Assembly (NCBI RefSeq): GCF_026340975.1
Contig: NZ_JAPEOS010000001.1
Location: 3,753,001 to 3,817,000 of the forward strand
Length of the DNA stretch: 64,000 nucleotides
Direction: 5' to 3'
Source: Streptomyces sp. NBC_01214
GTDB lineage: Bacteria > Actinomycetota > Actinomycetes > Streptomycetales > Streptomycetaceae
The notes beneath the pieces are model-generated. The model searched no databases and was not told where the DNA came from. It saw only the letters and a program-made list of their open reading frames with translations. How positions within the stretch are numbered: position 1 is the stretch's first letter; each line of letters begins with the position of its first letter. Positions 42,331 through 49,904 of this stretch are shown one piece after another. The position numbers and the translations under genes were made by a program.

Positions 42331-43125
42331 TTACGCCTTCTGGAAGCCCGCGTCCTGGAGGATCTTCTGCGCCTCGGGGGTGCTGAGCCAGGCCACGAAG
42401 GCGGCCGCTTCCGTGGCGTTCTTGGACTGCTTCAGCGTGGCGGCCGGGTAGGAGGCCACGGCGTTCTGGTCGTCCGGGATCTCGACGGTGACGACCTTGT
42501 CGCCGGACTTGGCGGAGTCGGTCTTGTAGACGAGACCGGCGTCGGCCTCACCGAGCTCGACCTTGCTCAGCACGGCACGGACGTTGGGCTCCTGGGAGAC
42601 CGGCTTCACCTCGATCTTCTGGGCGTCGAGGATCTGCTTGCTGTAGCGGCCGACGGGGACCTCGGGCGCGGCGAGCACGACCTTGATCTTGGTGTCGGCG
42701 AGGTCCTTGAGCTCGTCGATCTTGAACGGGTTGGTCTTGCCGGCCGCGATGACCAGGCGGTTCTTGGCGATGATGGCGGCGTCGCCGGTCTCGGCCTTCA
42801 GGCCGTCCATGGTCTTGGTGTCGGCGGTGACCAGCGCGTCGGCCGGGGCACCCTGCTTGACCTGGGCCGCGAGCTCCTGCGAACCGGCGAAGGAGAAGGT
42901 GATCTTCGTGCCGGGGTGGGTCTTCTGGTACTCCTCACCCGCGGTCTTGAAGACGTCGGTGAGGGAGGAGGCCGCCAGCACCGTGAGGTTCACGGCCTTC
43001 GGCTCGGGGGTCGTCTCGGGGGCGGCGGCCTTGTCGTCGCTCTTGCCGCCACAGGCGGCCAGCGGCACGAGCAGGGCGGCGGTCAGCGCGGCGGCGGCCG
43101 TACGACGGATCGTGATCGGGGACAT
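42331..43125 (-). CDS. modA: Molybdate-binding lipoprotein ModA
   Basis: A 264-residue substrate-binding protein. The N-terminal signal peptide MSPITIRRTAAAALTAALLV ends in the lipobox PLAAC, with Cys25 to be lipidated. The mature part opens LTVLAASSLTDVFKTAGEEY, the ModA start whose Ser residues bind the oxyanion, and includes FSFAGSQELAAQVKQGAPAD and EVPVGRYSKQIL. The C-terminus AAAFVAWLSTPEAQKIL is also typical. It delivers molybdate to the ModB-ModC fusion downstream. Tungstate binding cannot be excluded. Confidence 0.94.
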   Translation of the reverse strand: MSPITIRRTAAAALTAALLVPLAACGGKSDDKAAAPETTPEPKAVNLTVLAASSLTDVFKTAGEEYQKTHPGTKITFSFAGSQELAAQVKQGAPADALVTADTKTMDGLKAETGDAAIIAKNRLVIAAGKTNPFKIDELKDLADTKIKVVLAAPEVPVGRYSKQILDAQKIEVKPVSQEPNVRAVLSKVELGEADAGLVYKTDSAKSGDKVVTVEIPDDQNAVASYPAATLKQSKNATEAAAFVAWLSTPEAQKILQDAGFQKA

Positions 43126-43282
43126 GAGCAGGCGCTCCTCGGTCGGGTCGGCGGCCGGCCTGCTGCCGGAACCGCGCGGTGGTGACCCGCGCCGGTGACG
43201 GGCGGAGCGGGTGGGGACGTTCGGTGGTGCTGAGCGGGTGGTGCGGGGGACCGCGGAGGGTCGGCGGGCGGCGCCGTCCGGA

Positions 43283-43678
43283 TCAGGTGCGGTCGATGTG
43301 CACGCTGGTGGACTTCACGCGGGCGGTGGCCTGCATGCCGACCTCCAGCCCGAGCTCCTCGACGGCCTCACGGGTGAGCAGCGAGACCAGGCGGTGGGGA
43401 CCGGCCTGGATCTCGACCTGGGCGGCCACGTCGCCGAGTTTGACGGCGGTGACGATGCCGGGAAAGGCATTGCGCGCCGAGGTGTACGGTTCCCCGTCCT
43501 CGAGGTGGGCGCCCTGGCCCACCTCGACGGAGAAGGCGGCCAGGTCGCGTCCGTCGATCAGGCGTCGCCCGCCTTCGTCGCGATGGGTCACGACCCGGCC
43601 GGCGTCGGCCCAGCGGCGGGCGGTGTCCGGGCTGACGCCCAGCAGGCGCGCCGCCTGTCCGATGGTGTAGGACTGCAT
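43283..43678 (-). CDS. HTH-TOBE molybdate-responsive regulator
   Basis: A 131-residue protein. The N-terminal 60 residues are a MerR/excisionase-like helix-turn-helix (YTIGQAARLLGVSPDTARRW). The rest is one TOBE domain (ARNAFPGIVTAVKLGDVAAQVEIQ, then VTRE-like LLTREAVEELGLEVGMQATARVK), which binds molybdate. This is the small actinobacterial counterpart of ModE. It is upstream of modA on the same strand, 157 bases away, and is fronted by three related boxes. A -10-like TACGTT ends 7 bases before the ATG, so the mRNA may be leaderless. Confidence 0.88.
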   Translation of the reverse strand: MQSYTIGQAARLLGVSPDTARRWADAGRVVTHRDEGGRRLIDGRDLAAFSVEVGQGAHLEDGEPYTSARNAFPGIVTAVKLGDVAAQVEIQAGPHRLVSLLTREAVEELGLEVGMQATARVKSTSVHIDRT

Positions 43679-43700
43679 GGGCGACAACGTATGGGTACGT

Positions 43701-43769
43701 GTGGCGCATTTGCAATTCTCTTGGCCTGATCTCCATGGCAGATGCCATACCTCTTGGCGCATCTGCCAA
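43701..43769 (-). promoter_or_regulatory. Three related boxes upstream of HTH-TOBE gene
   Basis: GTGGCGCATTTGCAA (43701-43715), ATGGCAGATGCCAT (43735-43748) and TTGGCGCATCTGCCAA (43754-43769) share TGGC(G/A)(C/G)AT. The second and third are inverted with respect to each other (TGGCAGATGC / GCATCTGCCA). The first overlaps the -35 TTGCAA (minus strand) of a likely promoter with -10 TACGTT. They are candidate sites for autoregulation by the HTH-TOBE protein; the divergent S4-protein gene lies 43 bases beyond. Confidence 0.55.
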
Positions 43770-43812
43770 AACTCGTTCCGTTCCGGCGTGCCCGGCTCGC
43801 TAGAGTCGGGGC

Positions 43813-44199
43813 ATGGCTGATGAGGGAACGGGAACGGGCGCGGTACGGGTCGACGCGTGGATCTGGTCCGTGCGCCTGACCAAGACCCGCTCGATCGCGG
43901 CGACCGCCTGCCGGGCGGGTCACGTGAAGGTCAACGGGGAGCGCGCCAAGCCGGCGCAGCCCGTGCGCGCGGGGGACGAGGTACGGCTCTTCCACGCGGG
44001 GCGCGAGCGGATCGTCGTCGTCAAGCGGCCCGTGTCCAAGCGGGTCGGCGCCCCGATCGCCGCCGAATGCCTGATCGACAACAGCCCGCCGCCGCCCACG
44101 CCCGTGGAGGCCGCCGTGGTCGGCATCCGCGACCGGGGGGCGGGCCGCCCGACGAAGCGCGAGCGCCGCGAGATCGAAACCCTCCGCGGGCGTCCGTAG
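43813..44199 (+). CDS. S4-domain RNA-binding protein (Hsp15-like)
   Basis: A 128-residue basic protein. The S4 domain spans about 12-75: VRVDAWIWSVRLTKTRSIAATACRAGHVKVNGE and then the turn KPAQPVRAGDEV. The C-terminus is Arg/Lys-rich (GRPTKRERREIETLRG). Hsp15 of E. coli binds 50S subunits carrying a stalled nascent chain; this homologue may do the same. The gene stands alone. A 13-base direct repeat (GGCGTCCGTAGGG, twice) covers its stop codon. Confidence 0.9.
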   Translation: MADEGTGTGAVRVDAWIWSVRLTKTRSIAATACRAGHVKVNGERAKPAQPVRAGDEVRLFHAGRERIVVVKRPVSKRVGAPIAAECLIDNSPPPPTPVEAAVVGIRDRGAGRPTKRERREIETLRGRP

Positions 44200-44274
44200 G
44201 GGGCGTCCGTAGGGGGCGGTCGGCCTGCCCGCGGCGCCCGCGGTCGGGCCGTCCGGTCGGCCGGGCCCTTTCGG

Positions 44275-44745
44275 TCAGAGCTTGCGGTACGTGTATGCGT
44301 CGGCGGCGGACGCCGCGACCGCCGCCAGTGGGGCTCCGGTGGACGCGGTCACGACCGCCGCCACCGCGCCCTCGACGAACGGTGCGTCCAACAGCAGGGA
44401 CCCCGGCGGGAGTTCGTCTTCCATCAGCAGGGCCTTCACCGTCAGCACCGAGCTGCCCAGGTCGGCCAGTAGAGCCACCCCGGCGCCCCGGTCCACCTCG
44501 CGGGCGGCCGCGAGGATCCGCTCCGTGCTCGTGCCGAGGCCGCCGACCGCTGTGCCGCCCGCCGCGGCCACCGCGGCCACCGGGGCCACGGGTCCGCCGG
44601 CCGCCAGCTCGCGCGCCAGCTCCGCCACCGCCTCCGCGACCCGCGCGCTGTGCGACACCAGCACGATGCCGACCAGGGCCGGGCCGGGGGCGGATCCGGG
44701 GCCGGAGTCGGAAGGGGAGTCGGGGGCCGCGTGCTCGCCCGTCAC
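44275..44745 (-). CDS. dhaM: Dihydroxyacetone kinase phosphotransfer subunit DhaM
   Basis: A 156-residue protein with the fold of the mannose PTS EIIA domain. The phospho-accepting His32 is in VGIVLVSHSARVAEAV, and VALLADLGSSVLTVKALL and APFVEGAVAAVV follow. A disordered N-terminal 22-residue extension precedes it. It takes phosphate from HPr and hands it to ADP bound on DhaL. The start overlaps the DhaL stop by 4 bases. It lacks the HPr and EI domains present in E. coli DhaM, so it depends on the general PTS. Confidence 0.92.
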   Translation of the reverse strand: MTGEHAAPDSPSDSGPGSAPGPALVGIVLVSHSARVAEAVAELARELAAGGPVAPVAAVAAAGGTAVGGLGTSTERILAAAREVDRGAGVALLADLGSSVLTVKALLMEDELPPGSLLLDAPFVEGAVAAVVTASTGAPLAAVAASAADAYTYRKL

Positions 44746-45356
44746 CGCGCGCCCGCCGATTCCGCCACGTCCGCCAGCGCCCCCAGCAGCAGCGCCGACG
44801 AGGTCGCCCCCGGATCCTGGTGACCGATGCTCCGCTCGCCCAGATAGCTGGCCCGCCCCTTGCGCGCCTGCATCGGAACCGTCGCCAGCGCCCCTTCCTC
44901 CGCCGCGCTCCCGGCCGCCCGGTACGACGTACCCAGAGCGGCCACCCCCGGCACCAGCGCGTCCAGCATCGTCTTGTCCCCCGGCGCCGCCCCGCCCAGC
45001 TGGGCCACCGCCCCGACCCCTTCGGACAGAGCCTCGCGCAGCTGGGCGTCGGACACCTCGGCCGACTCCCCGAGCGCCTTGCCCGTACGCCGCAGCAGCG
45101 TCCCGTACAGCGGTCCCGACGCCCCGCCGACGGTCGAGATCAGCGTCCTCCCGGCCAGCTGGAGCACCGTGCCCGGCGCCGCCTCCGTTGGTTCCGCCTT
45201 CAGGGCGGCGAGCACGGCCGTGAACCCCCGCAGCAGATTGCTCCCGTGGTCGGCGTCGCCGATGGGGGAGTCGAGCTCGGTCAGCCGGTCCGCCTCCCGC
45301 TCCACCGCGGCCGCGACGGCCGCCATCCAGCGCCGGAAGAACTCTGCGTCACGCAC
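44742..45356 (-). CDS. dhaL: Dihydroxyacetone kinase subunit DhaL
   Basis: A 204-residue helical-barrel protein from GTG, with GAGGAGA just upstream. The nucleotide and magnesium site DSPIGDADHGSNLLRGF (near residue 29-45) has the three conserved Asp; STVGGASGPLYGTLL and PGDKTMLDALVPG are the other signatures, and ERSIGHQDPGATSSALLLGAL is near the end. ADP stays bound as a cofactor and is rephosphorylated by DhaM. It is the middle gene of dhaK-dhaL-dhaM. Confidence 0.94.
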   Translation of the reverse strand: MRDAEFFRRWMAAVAAAVEREADRLTELDSPIGDADHGSNLLRGFTAVLAALKAEPTEAAPGTVLQLAGRTLISTVGGASGPLYGTLLRRTGKALGESAEVSDAQLREALSEGVGAVAQLGGAAPGDKTMLDALVPGVAALGTSYRAAGSAAEEGALATVPMQARKGRASYLGERSIGHQDPGATSSALLLGALADVAESAGAR

Positions 45357-45407
45357 CGGATCTCCTCGCCTCGCACCCGTCTGGCCAGTCCCACCGACAC
45401 CATACGT

Positions 45408-46412
45408 TCACAGCCCCCAGCGCAGCGCCGCGGTCCGGACGGGCGCGTCCCACAGCCGCAGCACCTCCTCGTCGGCCCGGCACAGCGTCACCGAACACCC
45501 CGCCATGTCCAGCGACGTGACGTAGTTGCCGACGAGCGCCCGCGCCACCGGCACACCGCGCTCGGCCAGCACCCGGGCCACCTCCGCGTGGAACCCGTAC
45601 AGCTCCAGCAGCGGTGTCGCCCCCATCCCGTTGACCAGTGCCAGCACCGGACCGTCCGCCGGACCGATCTGCGCCAGCTCCTCCAGTACGGCGCCCACCG
45701 CGACCTCGGCGATCTCCCGCGCCGACATCATCGGGCGCCGCTCCCGGCCCGGTTCGCCGTGGATGCCGATGCCCAACTCCAGCTCCCCGTCCGGCAGGTC
45801 GAAGGTCGGGCTGCCCTTCGCCGGAGTGGTGCACGCGCTCAGCGCCACCCCGAAACTCCGCGAGCACGCGTCGACCCGGCGGGCGAGCGCGGCGACCCGG
45901 TCCAGCGGCGCCCCCTCCTCGGCGGCCGCCCCGGCGATCTTCTCGACGAACAGGGTGGCCCCGGTGCCGCGGCGCCCCGCGGTGAACAGGCTGTCGGTCA
46001 CCGCGACGTCGTCGTCGACCAGGACGCGCTCGATCCGCAGGCCGTCCTCCTCGGCGAGCTCTGCGGCCATCTCGAAGTTCAGCACGTCCCCGGTGTAGTT
46101 CTTGACGACGAACAGCACCCCCTGGCCGGAGTCCACCGCCGCGGCCGCCCGCACCATCTGTTCGGGCACCGGTGACGTGAACACCTCGCCCAAACAAGCG
46201 GCGGACAGCATCCCGTACCCCACGAACCCGGCGTGCAGCGGCTCGTGCCCGGACCCGCCCCCGGACACCACCCCGACCCGCCCGCCCGACCGCGCGTCCC
46301 GCCGTACGACCACCCGCCGCTCCACGTCGACGTCCAACTCGGGATGGGCGGCCGCCATCCCGCGCAGGGCGTCGGTGACCACGGTCTGCGGGCTGTTGAT
46401 CAGCATCCTCAT
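45408..46412 (-). CDS. dhaK: Dihydroxyacetone kinase subunit DhaK
   Basis: A 334-residue protein starting MRMLINSPQTVVTDALRGMA. GVVSGGGSGHEPLHAGFVGYGML holds the substrate loop. His218 (GIGIHGEPGRE) is the residue that forms the hemiaminal with dihydroxyacetone, at the same number as in characterised enzymes. NYTGDVLNFEMAAE and LVNGMGATPLLELYGF are further family blocks. GGATGGAG is placed about 6 bases before the ATG. DhaK binds dihydroxyacetone and DhaL phosphorylates it. The three genes form one unit, with 51 bases between dhaK and dhaL. Confidence 0.95.
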   Translation of the reverse strand: MRMLINSPQTVVTDALRGMAAAHPELDVDVERRVVVRRDARSGGRVGVVSGGGSGHEPLHAGFVGYGMLSAACLGEVFTSPVPEQMVRAAAAVDSGQGVLFVVKNYTGDVLNFEMAAELAEEDGLRIERVLVDDDVAVTDSLFTAGRRGTGATLFVEKIAGAAAEEGAPLDRVAALARRVDACSRSFGVALSACTTPAKGSPTFDLPDGELELGIGIHGEPGRERRPMMSAREIAEVAVGAVLEELAQIGPADGPVLALVNGMGATPLLELYGFHAEVARVLAERGVPVARALVGNYVTSLDMAGCSVTLCRADEEVLRLWDAPVRTAALRWGL

Positions 46413-46603
46413 GCCACTCCATCCGGTCTTTCGGCGGGTGTTCGGCTCGGGCTGGACCACCGGCGGACCCTCGCGGGCGGTCCGTCCGTCGCCACGATAC
46501 GAGGCCGGGCGGCCCACCGGGAGGAAGCCGTGGCACGAAGCCGCGGCGCGAACCGTGCCGGTCCCGCGCGCGGCGGCGACGCCGGTGTCAGGCACCGCAG
46601 GTG

Positions 46604-47227
46604 TCAGGCGCCGCCGCCTTCGAAGGACCAGGCCTGGATGTCGCGGTAGTGGATGGGACCGGGGCCGCGGCCGGTGTTGCTCCCGACGAGGTGGAGGCGC
46701 CGGGTCTCCCACGGGCGGCCGGTGAACCCGTCGAGTCCGGTGGCGGCCTCCACCGCGCTCGTGGTGTCGTGGCGGCGGGAGCGCGCCAGCGTCAGGTGGG
46801 GGCGCAGGGGCCGGCCGTGGAAGGGGATGCCGCAGTCGGTGACCGCGGCGCGCACCTCGGAGGCGAGGAGGTGCAGCCCTTCGAGGTCTCCGTCGATCCC
46901 GGTCCACAGGACCCGCTCGTCGAAGTGTCCGCCGCCGCGCAGCGCGAGCCGCAGGGGCCGCCGGGCCCGGGCGAGCTCCGCGAGCGGCGGCCGCAGGAGT
47001 TCGAGGGCGGTGACCGGGAGCTCGCCGAGGAAGGCCAGGGTGATGTGCCAGTCCTCGATGCGGTTCCAGCGCATGCGCGGGTACGCGGCGTAGGTCGGCT
47101 GCAGCCGCTGCTCCAGCTCTTCCTTCGCGTCGTCGGGCGGAGCGAGCGCTATGAACACGCGGACGGTCGCTGCCTGGGTCTTTTCGTTCACGAGGTCTTC
47201 GTATCCTGTCCGGGCACGTTCCGTCAT
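46604..47227 (-). CDS. thpR: RNA 2',3'-cyclic phosphodiesterase (ThpR/LigT family)
   Basis: A 207-residue protein of the 2H superfamily. The two catalytic HxT motifs are HITLAFLGELP (near residue 61) and HLTLARSRRHD (near 147), with VRVFIALAPPDDAKEEL opening the fold. It opens 2',3'-cyclic phosphate RNA ends. The start is doubtful: ATG at 47227 has GGAG directly against it, while GTG at 47191 would give a more usual N-terminus. The gene is 26 bases after the metallopeptidase-vWA stop and may belong to the MoxR operon. Confidence 0.87.
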   Translation of the reverse strand: MTERARTGYEDLVNEKTQAATVRVFIALAPPDDAKEELEQRLQPTYAAYPRMRWNRIEDWHITLAFLGELPVTALELLRPPLAELARARRPLRLALRGGGHFDERVLWTGIDGDLEGLHLLASEVRAAVTDCGIPFHGRPLRPHLTLARSRRHDTTSAVEAATGLDGFTGRPWETRRLHLVGSNTGRGPGPIHYRDIQAWSFEGGGA

Positions 47228-47253
47228 CTCCGGTCCGGCCCGGTGGATGCCGG

Positions 47254-48537
47254 TCAGCGGGCGCCGGGGGACCCGATGGTCACCACGCGGGCCCAGGCGG
47301 GCGGGGCGTCCGGCACGTAGTCGGGGTCGTCCTCGCGCCAACCGCTCCGCCGGTTCCGGTGGAAGAGGCCCACCACCGTGCGGCAGGGCGGTCGGGTGTC
47401 CGGCCAGGCCGTCTGTCCGTCCGTCAGGACCACGATCACGTCGGGCCGGGGTCCCGTGCCGAGGGCCTTGGCGAATCCCGTGCGCAGATCCGTTCCGCCG
47501 CCGCCCAGCAGCGGGATGCCCTCGCCGCTGCACAGCGGGTGCACGATCCGGGCCGCCGCGTCGCACGGCACCACGCTGACCATGTCGCTACGGCCGCCCA
47601 CGGCCCGCGCGATCGCGGCGACCTCCAGCAGCGCACTGCCCAGCTCGTCGTCGCTGACCGAACCGGAAGTGTCGATGACCACGCAGACCCGGGGCGGCCT
47701 GCGCCGCAGGCTCGGGAGCACGGCACCGCGCAGCGCGGTCGAGCGCCGGGAGGGCCGGGCGTAGCTGTAGTCCTCGCTTGCGCCCGCACCGGAGGCCGCC
47801 GACCGGACCGCCGCGCCCAGCAACTCCCGCCAGGGCTGCGGCGGGTGGAACGCCTCCTCGGCCCACCGCCGCCACCCCGCCGGTGCGTTCCCCGGACGGC
47901 CGTTGATCCCCTGCGCCACCCGGAACCGGACCGCGTCCTGCTCCTGCGCGCTGAGGCCGTGTGCGCCGTCCGGCCCCAGGTCCCACTCGCGTTCCAGACC
48001 GTCGGCGCCGCTGCCGCAGTCCAGCCAGACCAGCTCCTGCGTCAGCGGTCCCAGCCTGAACTGCCGCAGGTAGTCCTCCATCAGCTCGCCCGCCGGTAGC
48101 CCCAGGTCCTCCGGCGTCAGCGCCCCTTCGGGACGTACCAGCCCCTCGCCGAACGCGTCGTCGTTGATCTCGCAGTCCGCGGCGATGTTCATCCGCAGCC
48201 GTTCGCCCGGGCCGGTCAGCCCGCGTTCCCGGGCGACCCGGTCACCGCGGCCGTGGTGGTCGCGCAGCAGGTGGGACACCTCGTGGACCCATACCCCGGC
48301 GAGCTCCTCCACCGGTGTCCGGTCCACGAACCCCGGCGAGACGTAGCACCGCCAGTGGCGGTCGACGGCCATCGTCGGCACCTGCCGTGATTCCACGGTG
48401 TGCAGGGCGAACAGCGCCGTCGCCAGGTAGGGCCGGACCCGGGCGGCGTGCAGCCGGGCCGCGAAGAGCTTGTCGAGGTCCAGCGCACCCGCCGGCTGCG
48501 CCCCCGCCCGCCGCGTGCCCGTCGTCGGTGCGCTCAT
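47254..48537 (-). CDS. Metallopeptidase-like (DUF2201) plus vWA domain protein
   Basis: A 427-residue protein. The N-terminal half carries a zinc-protease motif, HEVSHLLRDHH (His85, Glu86, His89), in the DUF2201 family. The C-terminal vWA domain, about 280-420, has a full MIDAS: VCVVIDTSGSVSDDEL (Asp289, Ser291, Ser293), LLGGGGTDLRTGFAKAL and VIVVLTDGQTAWPD. vWA proteins of this type are bound and remodelled by MoxR ATPases. Its ATG overlaps the MoxR stop by 4 bases. Whether the HExxH centre is active is not known. Confidence 0.9.
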   Translation of the reverse strand: MSAPTTGTRRAGAQPAGALDLDKLFAARLHAARVRPYLATALFALHTVESRQVPTMAVDRHWRCYVSPGFVDRTPVEELAGVWVHEVSHLLRDHHGRGDRVARERGLTGPGERLRMNIAADCEINDDAFGEGLVRPEGALTPEDLGLPAGELMEDYLRQFRLGPLTQELVWLDCGSGADGLEREWDLGPDGAHGLSAQEQDAVRFRVAQGINGRPGNAPAGWRRWAEEAFHPPQPWRELLGAAVRSAASGAGASEDYSYARPSRRSTALRGAVLPSLRRRPPRVCVVIDTSGSVSDDELGSALLEVAAIARAVGGRSDMVSVVPCDAAARIVHPLCSGEGIPLLGGGGTDLRTGFAKALGTGPRPDVIVVLTDGQTAWPDTRPPCRTVVGLFHRNRRSGWREDDPDYVPDAPPAWARVVTIGSPGAR

Positions 48538-49790
48538 CGGCCGGCCCCCACCGGGTCCCCGGTCCGGGCCGCCGCCCGCTCCTGCGACAGGTCCGCCCGC
48601 CGGGACAGGTCCACCACTCCGGCGAGCCGCTCGATCGACTCCGGCACGTCCCAGTCCTCCTGGCGCAGCGCGGCGAGGGTGGTCGCGGGGACGACCACCA
48701 GGTCGGGGGCTCCGGTTTCCAACGCCCGGACCAGCAGCGCCCACGCGGCGTCCCAGCGGGACTTGTCCGGGCGCCTCCGGACCGCCGCCACCACTGCGTC
48801 GAGCGTGGCCTGGCGCCGGTCTCCGCGCTCGGGCAGGTCGGCGCCGGCCGGGTCGGCGAGCAGTTCCTCGGGGTCCGGGAGGTCCATCCGGTCCAAGGAG
48901 GCCAGCAGCTCCAGCCCCGGACCGTCCCCCACCGTGCCCCTGACCAGCAGGGAGAGCACCTCCCTGGAGGAGCCGGCCGCGTGGGCGAAGGCGAGCAGAC
49001 GTATCGTCATGTCCCAGCTGCGGGGCGACGGCCAGGCGCCTCCCCGGCGGGTCTCGGTGCTGGGCAGCCGGTGCACGAGCGCGGGGCGGGTGGTGAGGAG
49101 CCCGCACACGGCACGACGGGCGTGGTCCACGGCGGCCGGCAGTCTCCCGGAGTCCAGGCGCGGCAGCGTCGTCCGGGGCCAGGTCCCGCCGAGCCCGCGC
49201 AGCACGACGTCGTGGTCGTGGGTCCACTGGAAGTGGACGAACCGGTTGGCCAGGGGCGGGCTCAGCTCCCAGCCGTCGGCCGCCGAGCCCCGCGGGTTGG
49301 CGGCGGCCACGATCCGTACGCCGGGCGGCAGTTGGAGCGAACCGATCCGGCGTTCGAGCACGAGGCGGAGCAGGGCGGCCTGGACGGCCGGCGGCGCCGT
49401 GGACAGCTCGTCCAGGAACAGCAGCCCGCGCCCGGCCCGTACGAGTCGCACGGCCCAGTCCGGCGGGGCCATCGGGACGCCCTGCTCGGCGGGATCGTCT
49501 CCGACGACGGGCAGGCCGGAGAAGTCGGACGGCTCGTGCACGCTGGCGATTACCGTGGTCAGGGGCAGGTCCAGGCTCTCGGCGAGCTGGGTCAGGGCCG
49601 CGGTCTTGCCGATGCCGGGCTCACCCCACAGGAGTACCGGCAGGTCGGCGGCCACGGCCAGGGTCAGGGCCTCCAATTGGTCGTCGGGGCGCGGCTCGGT
49701 GGTCGTGTCGCGCAGCAGGGCCAGCAGTCGCTCGGCGACGTCGAGTTGAGCGGGGGCGTCGGTGGCCGGGAACGGGGTGTGCGAGGGCAT
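48534..49790 (-). CDS. MoxR-type AAA+ ATPase
   Basis: A 418-residue protein. AAA+ core about 40-200: Walker A WGEPGIGKTAALTQL (56-63), an insert HEPSDFSGLPVVGDD, Walker B GRGLLFLDELSTAPPAVQAALLRLVLE, sensor AAANPRGSAADGWEL and ANRFVHFQW. The rest is a large, poorly conserved helical region. MoxR ATPases assemble metal centres or remodel complexes together with vWA partners. It is preceded by a 473-residue unknown protein on the same strand, 114 bases away, and runs into the vWA gene. Confidence 0.9.
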   Translation of the reverse strand: MPSHTPFPATDAPAQLDVAERLLALLRDTTTEPRPDDQLEALTLAVAADLPVLLWGEPGIGKTAALTQLAESLDLPLTTVIASVHEPSDFSGLPVVGDDPAEQGVPMAPPDWAVRLVRAGRGLLFLDELSTAPPAVQAALLRLVLERRIGSLQLPPGVRIVAAANPRGSAADGWELSPPLANRFVHFQWTHDHDVVLRGLGGTWPRTTLPRLDSGRLPAAVDHARRAVCGLLTTRPALVHRLPSTETRRGGAWPSPRSWDMTIRLLAFAHAAGSSREVLSLLVRGTVGDGPGLELLASLDRMDLPDPEELLADPAGADLPERGDRRQATLDAVVAAVRRRPDKSRWDAAWALLVRALETGAPDLVVVPATTLAALRQEDWDVPESIERLAGVVDLSRRADLSQERAAARTGDPVGAGR

Positions 49791-49904
49791 GGATGATCAC
49801 CTGTGTGGGTTCGTGAGGAACGGGGGACGGTCCGGGGGACCGGAGGAGAGGGGGGAGGGGGGAGGGCCAGCCGGGGGAGGGCGGGAGGTGAGAAGGCCCC
49901 GGGG

